Part shown: piece after piece, positions 41,433 through 49,780 of the stretch | Numbering within the stretch: position 1 is the first letter of the stretch | Layout: every line of letters begins with the position of its first letter | Assembly: GCA_016186495.1 (NCBI GenBank) | Contig: JACPLO010000011.1 | Coordinates: 1-49,780 of the forward strand | DNA from: Candidatus Niyogibacteria bacterium | GTDB taxonomy: Bacteria; Patescibacteriota; Minisyncoccia; JACROR01 | DNA length: 49,780 bases | Direction: 5' to 3' | Program-made: the position numbers and the translations under genes | Notes under the pieces: generated by a model | Database searches by the model: none | What the model was told of the DNA's origin: nothing | The model's input: the letters and a program-made list of their open reading frames with translations, nothing else

Positions 41433-41459
41433 CCGCGCTTAATTAAAATTAAGCGCGGG
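41433..41459. terminator. Bidirectional terminator between zinc-ribbon gene and nrdJ
   Basis: CCCGCGCTTAATT and AATTAAGCGCGGG form a near-perfect palindrome with T-rich flank on the plus side (TTTAAATTT) and A/T-rich sequence on the other, between two convergent stop codons. Confidence 0.75.
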
Positions 41460-41460
41460 T

Positions 41461-43719
41461 TTAAATTTCGCAAACGCCGGCCACGCAAGCCAACTCCTTC
41501 GCGCCTTCGGTCGCGTCATCCTGTTCATAAAGCACAATTTGAGAAAAATCCATTTTAGGAAACTTAGCCGCCAGCTCTTCATATTGCTCTTTAGTAATTT
41601 CTTCATAAGGCGCGAGTTTATAAACATGCTCTTCGCGCGGCAAGAAAGACAAGCCGCCGATCATTTCCCAATTTTCATAGAGCCAATGGGCCACCTTTAC
41701 CCATTCTTCTTCTCCGACTGAAACGGTTACCGAAGGATTATGTTCGGTGTAATTTTCTTTAACTTTTTTCCAATGCGCCAACTGGTCAAGCGCCGACAAA
41801 TCATTTCTGAAAATCGCGCCTTTGGGAGATTTAACCGGAAATTCAATAACATAAGTATTGGCGTTTTCCATAAATTGGCCGACTTCCGGCTTATAAGGCA
41901 CTTTCTGGTCTTTAAGCATCTGAAACAAAGAATCGGTCGCGGAAATCCTGACCCGCCGGATATAATAAGGAGAATGGCGGGCATGCATTCCGCTGGAAGC
42001 GTCAACTAATTGAGAAACCGTACCCGAAGGCTTCACGCAAGTAATGGCGGCGGAAAAATTAATGCCGAATTTTTTGGCATACTCCTGATTTGTTTTTACG
42101 GCCATTTCTTTCATCTTCCGCAGAATTTTCGGATCGCGGCTGGCCGAAGAATCCCATTGGCCCGTAATTGATATGCCGAGCAAACGCTCTTCTTCGCAAT
42201 TTTTTTTCCATTCTTTGGAAAGATAAGAAAAGTCAGTCAGCATTGACTGGTAAGTGCCTAAAATGGCGGCTAGCCGCGTTTTTTTCAAAAGCGATTTTTC
42301 ATTGTCTTCGCGCCGCGCCACGACTTCGGAAAGATTGCAGAATTGTTTTGATTTAAGGATTATTTCACCGCAAGGATTAGACCCGGCGGTTGAAGCGTGT
42401 TTTTTAAAAGCTTTCCAGCGGCGCGGCGGCACCTGTTTTTCCAATCCTCCGCGGTTAAAAATTCCCCGCTCCCCGCTCCCGCTTTCCATTAAAGCCAGCC
42501 ATTCTTCCAAGAATTGCGCGCCGGTTGGTTTTTTATTATAAACCGCCGAATTATTGGCTAAACTTCTCTGCGGTTCTTTCAGATAAAACTGCCCTTTTTT
42601 GGCATCGCGCATTTCCTTGTCATCTAAATCTGAAAGAGAAATCAAAGCGCTGCGCCGCACGCCGCCGGAAACGACGATTTCGCCAATTTTACAAATCAAA
42701 TCATGGACATCAATGTTAGACAGCCGCCGGCCTTGCCGCGCTAAAATTTTATCGCGAATAAAATTAAGAAGTTCTTTTAAAGGGCCGGGACCGGAAGATT
42801 TTCCGCCCATGGTTTTAAGAAGCGCGCCTTCCGGCCGAAGCCGGGAATAATCAAAATCAACGTCTTTTCCCGAAAACCAGGTTTTTAAACCGAAAGTCAG
42901 CGCCTCGCACCATCCTTCTTTGCTGTCTTCTATAAAATGAGTTTTCAGCCGGCGGCCGGCTTGTTTTTTTATTTGAGGAAGCGCTTGGGCAGTCTGGGAT
43001 TCCACGGAAAAACCCGCGCCAGCGCCGCACATCAAAACATACATAATGTCGGCAAAATCTTCTAATTTTGCCGGCGCGATAAAAGAACAATTATAAGCGG
43101 CCACGTTGGTCGCCCGCGCCGCCGCGCCGGCGCTCCATAAGAGCCGCATTGACGGCATTACTTCCTGATTAAGAACCGCTTCGCGAATTTCCTGATATTC
43201 TTTCAAAGAAAGCTTATCGCCAAGATTTGTTTTCATAAAAGAAAAATAACGGTCAACGGTTTCAATCCAGGTTTCGCGGCGATTTTCTTTTTCCAGCCAG
43301 CGCGAATAACTGCGGTAAAAAATAAATTCCGCCAGCGCGTTTCTAAAATATTTTTTGCTCGCGCGAGTTAATTCTTTAATTCGAAGCGGCACCCGTTTTT
43401 TTTGCTTCCGAATTTCAGCTCGTTTATACCGATAAAGAATGTAAGCTTTGGCGGTTTTTGGAAAATCCATTAAAATCAAATTTTTTTCCACCGCATCTTG
43501 AATATCTTCAATATCGGGAATGCGATCTTTGACATATTGTTTTTCCAAGTCTTTTTTAACGTCCGCCGCCACTCTTTGGGGGTCATATTTTAGATCGCCT
43601 TCACCGGTTAACTGCATTGCCCGAAAAACCGCGTTGCTGATGCGCGACAAATCAAAATCAACGAGACGGCCGTCTCGTTTTCTGACTTTAGTTAAAAGAG
43701 ATATTTTTTGCGGAGGCAT
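41461..43719 (-). CDS. nrdJ: Adenosylcobalamin-dependent (class II) ribonucleotide reductase
   Basis: 752 aa from ATG 43719 ('MPPQKISLLTKVRKRDG'); an upstream ATG at 43821 would run into ftsZ and is not favoured. N-terminal ATP-cone (about 8-100), then the reductase barrel with 'AAYNCSFIAP' (redox Cys), 'NPCGEIIL' (radical Cys) and 'KPSGTVSQLVDASSGMH', and the C-terminal thiol pair 'CVAGVC'. Monomeric class II enzymes reduce ribonucleoside triphosphates. It needs B12, and no cobalamin gene or B12 riboswitch is seen here, so the cofactor is probably scavenged. A TATAAT lies 7 bases before ATG, suggesting a leaderless message besides read-through from ftsZ. Confidence 0.9.
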   Translation of the reverse strand: MPPQKISLLTKVRKRDGRLVDFDLSRISNAVFRAMQLTGEGDLKYDPQRVAADVKKDLEKQYVKDRIPDIEDIQDAVEKNLILMDFPKTAKAYILYRYKRAEIRKQKKRVPLRIKELTRASKKYFRNALAEFIFYRSYSRWLEKENRRETWIETVDRYFSFMKTNLGDKLSLKEYQEIREAVLNQEVMPSMRLLWSAGAAARATNVAAYNCSFIAPAKLEDFADIMYVLMCGAGAGFSVESQTAQALPQIKKQAGRRLKTHFIEDSKEGWCEALTFGLKTWFSGKDVDFDYSRLRPEGALLKTMGGKSSGPGPLKELLNFIRDKILARQGRRLSNIDVHDLICKIGEIVVSGGVRRSALISLSDLDDKEMRDAKKGQFYLKEPQRSLANNSAVYNKKPTGAQFLEEWLALMESGSGERGIFNRGGLEKQVPPRRWKAFKKHASTAGSNPCGEIILKSKQFCNLSEVVARREDNEKSLLKKTRLAAILGTYQSMLTDFSYLSKEWKKNCEEERLLGISITGQWDSSASRDPKILRKMKEMAVKTNQEYAKKFGINFSAAITCVKPSGTVSQLVDASSGMHARHSPYYIRRVRISATDSLFQMLKDQKVPYKPEVGQFMENANTYVIEFPVKSPKGAIFRNDLSALDQLAHWKKVKENYTEHNPSVTVSVGEEEWVKVAHWLYENWEMIGGLSFLPREEHVYKLAPYEEITKEQYEELAAKFPKMDFSQIVLYEQDDATEGAKELACVAGVCEI

Positions 43720-43726
43720 GCCCTTG

Positions 43727-43755
43727 ATTATACCTTGTTCAAACTTCAGCGCAAA
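43727..43755 (-). promoter_or_regulatory. Possible nrdJ promoter (leaderless)
   Basis: On the minus strand TTTGCG (43755-43750), 17 bases, TATAAT (43732-43727), then 7 bases to ATG 43719. Confidence 0.5.
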
Positions 43756-43775
43756 ATGTGAATGACTGTGAATAA

Positions 43776-44900
43776 CTAAATTTTCTTGGATCTTCTTAAA
43801 AATGCCGGAATCGCGTTCCATTCTTCATTTTCCTCTTCGTTTTTTTTGGCATTATCGCTTATTTTACGGCTGTCAAAAGAACCGGCGCCAACATTGCCGT
43901 TATTTTTAATCTCCGGTTGAAAAAGAGACTGCCGTTTTGCCTCGTTTTGCGGAAAACCCGCCGCGATAACCGTTACTTTTATCTCATTTTTCTTCAAACG
44001 GTCGTCCTTCACGGCTCCAAAAATAACTTTCGCGTTTTTATCCGCCGAACCAGTGATAATTTTTGCCGCTTCCTGAACTTCCATCATCGTCAAATCCAAC
44101 CCGCCGGCAATGGCAAAGAGCACTCCTTTGGCGCCATCCATTGAAATATCTAAAAGCGGAGAATTTATGGCAATCCGCGCCGCCACTTCGGCTCTTTTTT
44201 CTCCTTGGGCAAAACCAACGCCCATCAAAGCTGATCCGGCATTTTCCATTATCGCTTTAACGTCGGCAAAATCAACGTTAATGATGCCGGGAATAGTGAT
44301 TAAATCAGCAATGCCTTCCACGGCTTGTTTTAAAACATCGTCGCACATTGCAAAAGCGGAAAGAAAAGAAGTATCTTGCTGGACAACGTTCAACAAACGA
44401 TCATTAGGAATGATAATCATCGCGTCAACCGATTCTTTTAAATTTTTCAAACCGTTTTCAGCGATATTCGTTCTTTGAGAACCTTCAAAAATAAAAGGTT
44501 TGGTCACGACCGCGACGGTTAAAATGCCTTGATCTTTAGCCAAACGCGCCACCACCGGCGCCGCGCCCGTGCCGGTTCCGCCGCCAAAACCGCAAGTGAC
44601 AAAAATCATATCCGCTCCTTTAATCACGTTCTGAATTTCATCTTTGGTGTCTTCGGCAGCCTGCCGGCCGATTTCCGGATTCATTCCCGCACCCAATCCG
44701 CGCGTCAAATTTTTCCCGATATGAATTTTCTTCTCCGCCAAAGAATAATGAAGATCCTGCGCGTCAGTGTTGATGCCGATAAAATCCACTCCTTTTATTT
44801 TAGAATTAATCATATGATCCACCGCGTTAAGCCCGGAACCGCCCACGCCGATTACTTTAATTCTGGCAAATGTTTCTATTTGAGGATTTATTTTTCCCAT
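43776..44900 (-). CDS. ftsZ: Cell division protein FtsZ
   Basis: 374 aa. 'GVGGSGLNAVDHM', the tubulin signature 'GGGTGTGAAPVVA', 'NIDFADVKAIM'-type loop as 'NVDFADVKAIMENAG', and a conserved C-terminal peptide 'AIPAFLRRSKK' that binds FtsA. It polymerises into the Z ring with GTP. It follows ftsA by about 60 bases and precedes nrdJ. Confidence 0.98.
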   Translation of the reverse strand: MGKINPQIETFARIKVIGVGGSGLNAVDHMINSKIKGVDFIGINTDAQDLHYSLAEKKIHIGKNLTRGLGAGMNPEIGRQAAEDTKDEIQNVIKGADMIFVTCGFGGGTGTGAAPVVARLAKDQGILTVAVVTKPFIFEGSQRTNIAENGLKNLKESVDAMIIIPNDRLLNVVQQDTSFLSAFAMCDDVLKQAVEGIADLITIPGIINVDFADVKAIMENAGSALMGVGFAQGEKRAEVAARIAINSPLLDISMDGAKGVLFAIAGGLDLTMMEVQEAAKIITGSADKNAKVIFGAVKDDRLKKNEIKVTVIAAGFPQNEAKRQSLFQPEIKNNGNVGAGSFDSRKISDNAKKNEEENEEWNAIPAFLRRSKKI

Positions 44901-44961
44901 AAAATTTTATAATTTACGCTCATCATAGCACTTCTAAAAATTCAAGCAAGAAACCCATAAC

Positions 44962-46128
44962 TTATGGCAAAAAAGCCCTCAGCCAGCGGGATAAAAAGTT
45001 TCCCGCTCCTTTTATCCCTTTAATTCCCGGAAAAGCGGCATATCCTTTTTCATCTTCAAAACCGTAAAGACAAAGTCCGGCGGCCACGCTCCATTTAGGA
45101 TCCTGAAATCGGCTGTAATCGCAATGAATATTCTGGGGCAGGCCGATTTGCGCCGGCAATTGCAATTCACGGCGCGAAAATTCCGCCAAGTCCGTCAGGT
45201 TGGCTCCGCCGCCGGTAATGACGATTCCGGCCGGAAGCAGCCGGCTGCGGCCGATTTTCTTTAAATGTTTTTCCACTAATTCAAAAATATCAAACAAGCG
45301 CGCGTCAATAATATCCGTTAATTTTGCTTTTCGCGCTTTCTCGGTGGCAAAATTACACTTTAATTTTTCCGCCTCTTCCATTGATAATTGGAAACCAACG
45401 GCAATATCATTGGTAATATGAGAAGAACCAATGGAAAAAATCTCCAAAGAAAGAGGTAAATTTTCTTCAAAGACCGCCAAACTGGCAGTCATCGCGCCTA
45501 AATTAAGCAAAGCCACGCCTGCTTCCTTGTGTTTCTTGCTCAACACCGCCAGACTGGCCGCAAAAGGAGAAGCCACCACATCATCAATGGCGATTTTTGC
45601 TCCTTCCATGCTTTTTATTAAATTATTCAAATGTGGCGTCAAACCGACGGTAAACATCGTTTCCGCTTCAAGGCGCGTTCCGACCAAACCGAGAGGATTT
45701 TGACTGACTAATTCTCCGTCAACCGTAAAAAATAAAGGATGCGCGTCAATGACGGATTTGTTGGCAAGCAAAGCCACCGGCGAACGGCAAACTTCAACAA
45801 CCCGCTTAATATCGTATTCGGTGATTTCGTTATCCGCCCGGGACGCCGCCACTACTCCTTTTTGGCGAAGAGAAGAGAGTCCTAAACCGCCGAGAGAAAT
45901 ATAAGCGTGTTTTATCGTTATCCCTGAAGATTTTTCCGCTTCCCGGCGGGAAGCGGCCGCCGCTTCCGATACTTCCGCCACATCAATCACCGAACCTTTT
46001 CTGACGCCCAAAGACGCGGCTTCTCCCACTCCCAGCACCCGGGGAGTTTTTCCTTTCTCCTTTTCAACCACTATCGTTTTAATCGATGAAGTGCCGATAT
46101 CAATGCCGATTACAATATTTTTTCCCAT
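44962..46128 (-). CDS. ftsA: Cell division protein FtsA
   Basis: 388 aa, actin-like ATPase with 'VIGIDIGTSSIKTIVVE' (phosphate 1), an SHS2 insertion (about 85-165), 'VALLNLGAMTASLAVF' (phosphate 2), 'GIVITGGGANLTDLAEF' and a C-terminal amphipathic helix 'NFLSRWLRAFLP' for membrane attachment. It anchors FtsZ to the membrane. PilM-type relatives share the fold, but ftsZ next door and the membrane helix favour FtsA. Its start overlaps the end of ybeY by 19 bases. Confidence 0.94.
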   Translation of the reverse strand: MGKNIVIGIDIGTSSIKTIVVEKEKGKTPRVLGVGEAASLGVRKGSVIDVAEVSEAAAASRREAEKSSGITIKHAYISLGGLGLSSLRQKGVVAASRADNEITEYDIKRVVEVCRSPVALLANKSVIDAHPLFFTVDGELVSQNPLGLVGTRLEAETMFTVGLTPHLNNLIKSMEGAKIAIDDVVASPFAASLAVLSKKHKEAGVALLNLGAMTASLAVFEENLPLSLEIFSIGSSHITNDIAVGFQLSMEEAEKLKCNFATEKARKAKLTDIIDARLFDIFELVEKHLKKIGRSRLLPAGIVITGGGANLTDLAEFSRRELQLPAQIGLPQNIHCDYSRFQDPKWSVAAGLCLYGFEDEKGYAAFPGIKGIKGAGNFLSRWLRAFLP

Positions 46129-46502
46129 TTTTTTTCTTCTTTGGCCATTTTTACGGCTTCTTTTTCCTGCTGATGGCTAAAACCTTTTAAATGAAGAATT
46201 CCATGCAGATAAATTTTTTTCAAATGCCGGTTAAAATTTCTTTTAAAAAAGGGAGCTTCGCGCCTAAGATAAGCGGGGCAGAGAAAAATTTCTCCGACGT
46301 TCTCTTCCATTAAAAAAGAAAGAATGTTAGGCCGGCGTAATTCTTGCTTTCGGGGAAGATATTTTTTTTTGATCGCGGCGATTTTCTTTTCTCCCGTCAG
46401 CACGACGCTCAAATCAAATTGCTTTCCTAAAATTTTTTCCGCGATTTTTTTCCAAGCAATAATCGGCGTCTTTTGTTTTGTTAAATTAACAAGACTGACC
46501 AT
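46110..46502 (-). CDS. ybeY: Endoribonuclease/rRNA maturation factor YbeY
   Basis: 130 aa. The zinc-binding signature H-G-x-L-H-L-x-G-x-x-H appears as 'HGILHLKGFSH' near residue 100; 'IKKKYLPRKQELRRPNILSF' (in two parts) matches the region before it, where most relatives have a Asn/Lys-Asp/Tyr-Arg pattern and T-D-V-LSF. It takes part in 16S rRNA 3' end maturation. It abuts the YqeY-type gene (stop 46503, start 46502). Confidence 0.92.
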   Translation of the reverse strand: MVSLVNLTKQKTPIIAWKKIAEKILGKQFDLSVVLTGEKKIAAIKKKYLPRKQELRRPNILSFLMEENVGEIFLCPAYLRREAPFFKRNFNRHLKKIYLHGILHLKGFSHQQEKEAVKMAKEEKKWEKIL

Positions 46503-46970
46503 TTACGCTTTGGATTTTAGCATTTCCCGCGCTATTTTGGTCACCCGATCGCCTTCGGCTTTACCCTTCAGAATCAGCATAACCACTTTCATTAATTTGC
46601 CGAAATCTTTTTCGCTTTTTGCGCCGGTTTCTCTAATTCCTTCACTGATAATCCGGATAATTTCTTCGTCCGGCATTTCCGGAGGAAGATAACCCTTTAA
46701 AATTTCCAACTCTTTTTTCTCTTGTTCCGCCAAATCAAAACGGCCGCCTTTTTCAAATTCCGCAATTGAATCTCTCCTTTTCTTGACTTCCGAAGAAAGT
46801 GTTTCCAAAACTTCGCTATCCGAAAGGCCGATATCTTTTTTTCTTAATTCTATTTCCCTGTTAATAATAGACGAAAAAACCAGGCGTAAAACCGAAACCG
46901 TCATTTCGTCTTTTTTTTTCAGCGCCTCTTTCAAATCTTGATTTAATTTTTGTTTTAAAGTATCAGCCAC
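46503..46970 (-). CDS. yqeY: GatB/YqeY domain protein
   Basis: 155 aa, GTG start. 'LKQKLNQDLKEALKKKDE', 'VLRLVFSSIINREIE', 'QEKKELEILKGYLPPEMPDEEI' (in parts) and the C-terminal 'DFGKLMKVVMLILKGKAEGDRV' are typical. The fold is the tRNA-binding tail of GatB; a role in tRNA-dependent amidation or translation is presumed. Between rpsU and ybeY, no SD. Confidence 0.92.
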   Translation of the reverse strand: MADTLKQKLNQDLKEALKKKDEMTVSVLRLVFSSIINREIELRKKDIGLSDSEVLETLSSEVKKRRDSIAEFEKGGRFDLAEQEKKELEILKGYLPPEMPDEEIIRIISEGIRETGAKSEKDFGKLMKVVMLILKGKAEGDRVTKIAREMLKSKA

Positions 46971-46981
46971 TCGTATATTTA

Positions 46982-47206
46982 TTATTCAATCTTTCCTAAT
47001 TTCCTCTCTCGCTCCATTTGTTTCTGCCAAGTCAAGCGCCGAAGCGCTTCTTTTTTCTTGGTATAATTTGATTTCAGGCGTTCTTTTCTCTGGACTTGGC
47101 GGACGCTAAGCAAAAAACCGGAACTTTTCACCGCTTTGGTAAAACGCCTGAGCAAACTGGCGGATGATTCGTTATTTTTTTTTGTAATTTTTATATTGTG
47201 AATCAT
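46982..47206 (-). CDS. rpsU: Small-subunit ribosomal protein bS21
   Basis: 74 aa, basic. 'SASLLRRFTKAVKSSGFL' and 'RKERLKSNYTKKKEALRR' follow the bS21 pattern (long for the family in the C-terminal helix, as in other CPR bacteria). It stands near the 3' end of 16S rRNA, close to the SD-binding region, which is of interest because most genes here lack SD sequences. It abuts the YqeY gene, its normal companion. Confidence 0.9.
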   Translation of the reverse strand: MIHNIKITKKNNESSASLLRRFTKAVKSSGFLLSVRQVQRKERLKSNYTKKKEALRRLTWQKQMERERKLGKIE

Positions 47207-47216
47207 AAATTTATTT

Positions 47217-47549
47217 TTAAGGAATTCGCGCGCCTTTTCCGCTTAGAAGGTGCAGATGCAAATGATCGACAATTTGTCCGCCGGCCCGGCCGACGTTAAA
47301 AACAAGTTTATAACCGTCAAGATTTCTTTCCCGGGCAATATCCCGCGCTTTTAAGACCATTTTTCCGATCAAATCCGTATCCTTATCGGATAAATCTTTA
47401 ACCGAGATCAAATGTTTCCGGGAAACAATTAAAATATGGATCGGCGCGCTGGGATTAATGTCATTAAAAGATATTAACTCTTTGTCTTGAAAAATAAAAT
47501 CAGTTTTAATCTCTCCGCAACTGATATTGCAAAATACGCATCCTTCCAT
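47217..47549 (-). CDS. HIT-family nucleotide-binding protein
   Basis: 110 aa. 'CVFCNISCGEIKTDFIFQD' at the start and the histidine triad 'HLHLHLLSG' near residue 96. Hint-type enzymes hydrolyse nucleoside phosphoramidates, including aminoacyl-AMP; location between hisS and rpsU is compatible with this. Start ATG without SD, 46 bases after hisS. Confidence 0.95.
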   Translation of the reverse strand: MEGCVFCNISCGEIKTDFIFQDKELISFNDINPSAPIHILIVSRKHLISVKDLSDKDTDLIGKMVLKARDIARERNLDGYKLVFNVGRAGGQIVDHLHLHLLSGKGARIP

Positions 47550-47595
47550 AATGCCTGTATTTTAAATAATTTAAAATATAAAAGCAATGGCCTTA

Positions 47596-48900
47596 TTAGT
47601 GCGGGGATTTTAATTTAGCTTTGACAAAATCCAATAAATCATTCAAAGGAACGGTTTCCTGAATTCTTGTCTGGAGGTCGCGGACAATGACCGTTTTATC
47701 GTAGGCCTCTTTCTGGCCGATAATTAACGCCAAAGCCGCCTCTGATTTAACGGCAATTTTAAGCTGGCTGGAAATGCTGTCGCGCGAAAACGACATTGCC
47801 AAAGGAATATTGGCCCGGCGGAAATCTTCCACCAGCGACAAGCTTTTTCTTTTGGCGTAATCGCCAAGCTGAATCAAAAATAATTTCGGCTCTTTTCTTT
47901 TCAGGAAAAAAATTCCCGATTCTTTGGCCAGTTCCGCTATCCGATCCGTCCCCAGCGCCGCGCCGGCGGCCGGAATATTTTTTGAACTTAAAGCGCCGGC
48001 TAAATAATCGTAACGCCCTCCTCCTCCCAGAGAAAGAACCGATTTTTCATCGTTCAGCATAAATTCAAAAACCGTCCGCGAATAATAATCCAAACCGCGC
48101 ACCAGAAAATGATTTAAAAAATAAGGAATTTTCAATTCGTCTAAAAATTCCAAAACATTCTTAAAATGCGCGCGGCAATTATCGCAGGCGTATTCAATCA
48201 TTTGCGGCGCTCCTTCTTTAATCTCCCGGCATTCTTCATTTTTGCAGTCTAAAACGCGCAAAGGATTTTTTTTAAGCCGCTTTTTGCAATCCGCGCAAAG
48301 ATAATTCACTTTTCGGCGCAGGTATTGGACCAATTCCCGGCGAAAAGCGCCGCGGCATTCTTTATCGCCCAACGTATTGATATGGACGACAATGTTTTTA
48401 AAGCCGATTTCTTCAAGAATTAAAGTCAGAACGCGGATAATAATGGCGTCAGACACCGGGCTGTCATCGCCTAAAATTTCCAAGCCGAATTGCCTGAATT
48501 CGCGCCAGCGCCCTTTTTGAGGAGATTCGTGCCGGAAAAAAGAACCATTATAATGAAGCATAACCGGCTGCGGCCAGGTTTTCATCCCGTGTTCAAGATA
48601 AGAACGGATGATCGGCGCTGTTCCTTCCGGCCTTAAAGTCAGATAATCGCCTCCCCGCGTGTGGAAACTGTACATTTGTTTTTCCACCATTTCCGTCGCT
48701 TCCCCCAGAGAAGCGGTAAAAAGCTCGGTCTGTTCCAAACAAGGCGTCTGAATCGGCTTAAAGCCGTAATATTCCGCCACGGCGCGCGCCTTTTCTTCAA
48801 TCTCCTGCAAACCCTGCGCTTCCTCGTGCAAAATATCGCGCATTCCTTTACCGGACAGTATTTCTTTTTTTTTTGATTTTATCTTTTTAGGGCGCGGCAT
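47596..48900 (-). CDS. hisS: Histidyl-tRNA synthetase
   Basis: 434 aa. Class II motif 2 'GSFFRHESPQKGRWREFRQFGLE' (in parts), His-specific 'LVRGLDYYSRTVFE' and 'GGGGRYDYLAGAL', and a C-terminal anticodon-binding domain. Between them at about 185-240 are Cys pairs ('CADC', 'CKNEEC', 'CDNC') forming a zinc-ribbon-like insertion, present in some but not all HisRS. It follows lepB by 9 bases. Confidence 0.96.
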   Translation of the reverse strand: MPRPKKIKSKKKEILSGKGMRDILHEEAQGLQEIEEKARAVAEYYGFKPIQTPCLEQTELFTASLGEATEMVEKQMYSFHTRGGDYLTLRPEGTAPIIRSYLEHGMKTWPQPVMLHYNGSFFRHESPQKGRWREFRQFGLEILGDDSPVSDAIIIRVLTLILEEIGFKNIVVHINTLGDKECRGAFRRELVQYLRRKVNYLCADCKKRLKKNPLRVLDCKNEECREIKEGAPQMIEYACDNCRAHFKNVLEFLDELKIPYFLNHFLVRGLDYYSRTVFEFMLNDEKSVLSLGGGGRYDYLAGALSSKNIPAAGAALGTDRIAELAKESGIFFLKRKEPKLFLIQLGDYAKRKSLSLVEDFRRANIPLAMSFSRDSISSQLKIAVKSEAALALIIGQKEAYDKTVIVRDLQTRIQETVPLNDLLDFVKAKLKSPH

Positions 48901-48909
48901 AAAAAATTG

Positions 48910-49461
48910 CTATATTCCCGGCCATAAGCCTAAATTCGCGATCGGCCAAAGTCTGGCTAAAGCCCGTCCGACAATCATTTCTTCGGGTAAAGCTCCCCAA
49001 TATCGGGAATCTGAACTAAAACCGCGATTGTCTCCCAGCATATAATATTCTTTTTCTCCCAGTTCTATTTTTAAATTCTTCAGATCCGGCGCCGCCGTAA
49101 AACCTCGCGCGTAATCTTCTTCCAAAATCAAACCTTCGGGGTGCGCCGCGTTGAAAACAAAAACATGGCCGCCTCTAATTTCTATAATTTCTTTTGGCAA
49201 GCCGATTATTCTTTTTATAAAAAATTTGGAAGGATCCATCGGATAGCGAAAAACCATCACTTCGCCTCTTTCCGGTTTTTTAAATTGATAAGAAAGCTCG
49301 TCAATAATAAGATAATCGCCGTTCAAAAATGACGGGTCCATAGAATTGCCGCTGACAATAAATGGCTGGGCAATATAAAATCTGACGGGAATAATGATTA
49401 AGAGAGAAACAACGATTAATTTTATAAATTCCCAGATTTCTTTTTTATTTTCGGCAATCAT
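48910..49461 (-). CDS. lepB: Signal peptidase I
   Basis: 183 aa. One N-terminal membrane segment (about 13-30), the catalytic Ser in 'GNSMDPSF', Lys in 'FIKRIIGLP', and 'GDNRGFSSDSRYWG' (box E). It cleaves signal peptides of exported proteins such as the PG-binding proteins here. First gene of a long minus-strand run down to ftsZ/nrdJ, with a promoter 8-36 bases before ATG. Confidence 0.96.
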   Translation of the reverse strand: MIAENKKEIWEFIKLIVVSLLIIIPVRFYIAQPFIVSGNSMDPSFLNGDYLIIDELSYQFKKPERGEVMVFRYPMDPSKFFIKRIIGLPKEIIEIRGGHVFVFNAAHPEGLILEEDYARGFTAAPDLKNLKIELGEKEYYMLGDNRGFSSDSRYWGALPEEMIVGRALARLWPIANLGLWPGI

Positions 49462-49468
49462 TGTTATA

Positions 49469-49497
49469 AAAATAGCACAAAATTAAGTTCTTGGCAA
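49469..49497 (-). promoter_or_regulatory. Promoter of the lepB-hisS-...-ftsZ run
   Basis: On the minus strand TTGCCA (49497-49492), 17 bases, TATTTT (49474-49469), 7 bases before the ATG, again near-leaderless. Confidence 0.6.
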
Positions 49498-49592
49498 ATA
49501 ATAAATAGGATATCCACCCCCTTCAGCGGTTTTTGAAATACCCAGAATATCAGAGTATTTTCTTTAAGTATTCCCCTTCAATCCCCCCTCCC

Positions 49593-49780
49593 TTAAATCT
49601 CTTTCCAAGTGGGGTCAGTGTTCATAACATTGACGTTGACATTGGCATAACGGTCTCCAAGGCTTGAACTGCTGCCTTTGATCTGGACAAGATAAGTGTC
49701 TCGGGGCACGGGCGATTTAAGGCAGAGATCAAAGGTTGAACCGCTTTCATAATAACCGCTGGTCAAAGGATTGCGGCTGA
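49593..49780 (-). CDS. 3' end of a secreted-type hypothetical protein, cut by the window edge
   Basis: On the minus strand an open frame enters at 49780 and stops at TAA 49595-49593, giving 62 residues. It contains 'SGYYESGSTFDLCLKS', 'PRDTYLVQIKGSSSSLGDRY' and 'NVNVNVMNTDPTWKEI', with short polar and beta-strand pattern as in C-terminal ends of pilin-like or cell-surface proteins. No family assigned. The 130 bases between it and lepB carry only the lepB promoter and weak hairpins. Confidence 0.6.
   Translation of the reverse strand, partial: SRNPLTSGYYESGSTFDLCLKSPVPRDTYLVQIKGSSSSLGDRYANVNVNVMNTDPTWKEI

Noticed and set aside
43719-43821. Longer nrdJ start at 43821
   Set aside because: It would overlap the ftsZ 3' end, and the extra residues do not resemble the family, while ATG 43719 directly precedes the ATP-cone and follows a -10 box.
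43720-43830. B12 riboswitch before the class II reductase
   Set aside because: The gap to ftsZ is only 56 bases and holds no B12-box-like sequence or room for the structure.
44962-46128. Type IV pilus protein PilM instead of FtsA
   Set aside because: Same fold, but ftsZ follows directly and the C-terminus has an FtsA-type amphipathic membrane helix; no pilus genes adjoin.

Overview
The window reads as a piece of a small, streamlined bacterial genome of the Candidate Phyla Radiation (Patescibacteria), most plausibly a Parcubacteria-like lineage. This is an inference from gene content: CPR-style secreted proteins with peptidoglycan-binding domains, a lycopene-cyclase-domain membrane protein, a class II ribonucleotide reductase, a fused O-antigen-ligase/TPR protein, bS21 beside HIT and YqeY genes, tRNAs without encoded CCA, and tightly packed, mostly minus-strand genes that largely lack Shine-Dalgarno (SD) sequences. 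UGA is a normal stop: prfB carries the classical CUU-UGA-C recoding site, so the UGA=Gly lineages (Gracilibacteria, Absconditabacteria) are excluded.

Layout. 1-4.58 kb is an accessory surface-protein locus. It holds an XRE-type regulator, two large secreted peptidoglycan-binding proteins and a small unknown, embedded in long repeats: a 141-bp perfect inverted repeat bracketing the first three genes, a 124-bp tandem duplication, and a nested-hairpin element with a second, shortened copy. 4.6-16.1 kb is the information-processing block on the minus strand: secE-nusG-rplK, a Nudix gene, a deoxyribosyltransferase-like gene, secD-secF and rpoB-rpoC, with good promoters before secE and rpoB. rpoC shows a frameshift near its N-terminus. 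16.2-21.5 kb carries two membrane lipid/hydrolase-type genes, typA, an EamA-like transporter and nicotinate phosphoribosyltransferase.

21.6-33.1 kb is mixed. It has a radical SAM/SPASM maturase with a RiPP-recognition-like N-terminus followed by a small Cys-containing protein, a prolyl oligopeptidase, tRNA-Gln with a truncated relic beside it, an alkyladenine glycosylase, the prfB-ftsE-ftsX operon, a 54-codon Cys/Lys-rich peptide gene, a GC-richer TPM-domain protein, a small membrane protein plus lycopene-cyclase-like pair, an ORF whose best start is ATA, and tRNA-Thr and tRNA-Gly. 33.1-41.4 kb has ftsB, lepA, murJ, the O-antigen ligase/TPR gene, a MerR/excisionase-like HTH gene, the RNase P RNA gene, a membrane-anchored metzincin-like protein and a 59-aa zinc-ribbon protein. 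41.5-49.5 kb is a long minus-strand run: lepB, hisS, HIT, rpsU, yqeY, ybeY, ftsA, ftsZ and the class II ribonucleotide reductase. The 3' end of another secreted-looking protein is cut by the right edge.

For novelty, the most promising signals are the SPASM maturase/small-protein pair, the repeat-structured surface locus, the tRNA-Gln buried in a long inverted repeat, the split of genes into strong-SD accessory and SD-less core classes, and the possible regulatory leader of rpoBC.
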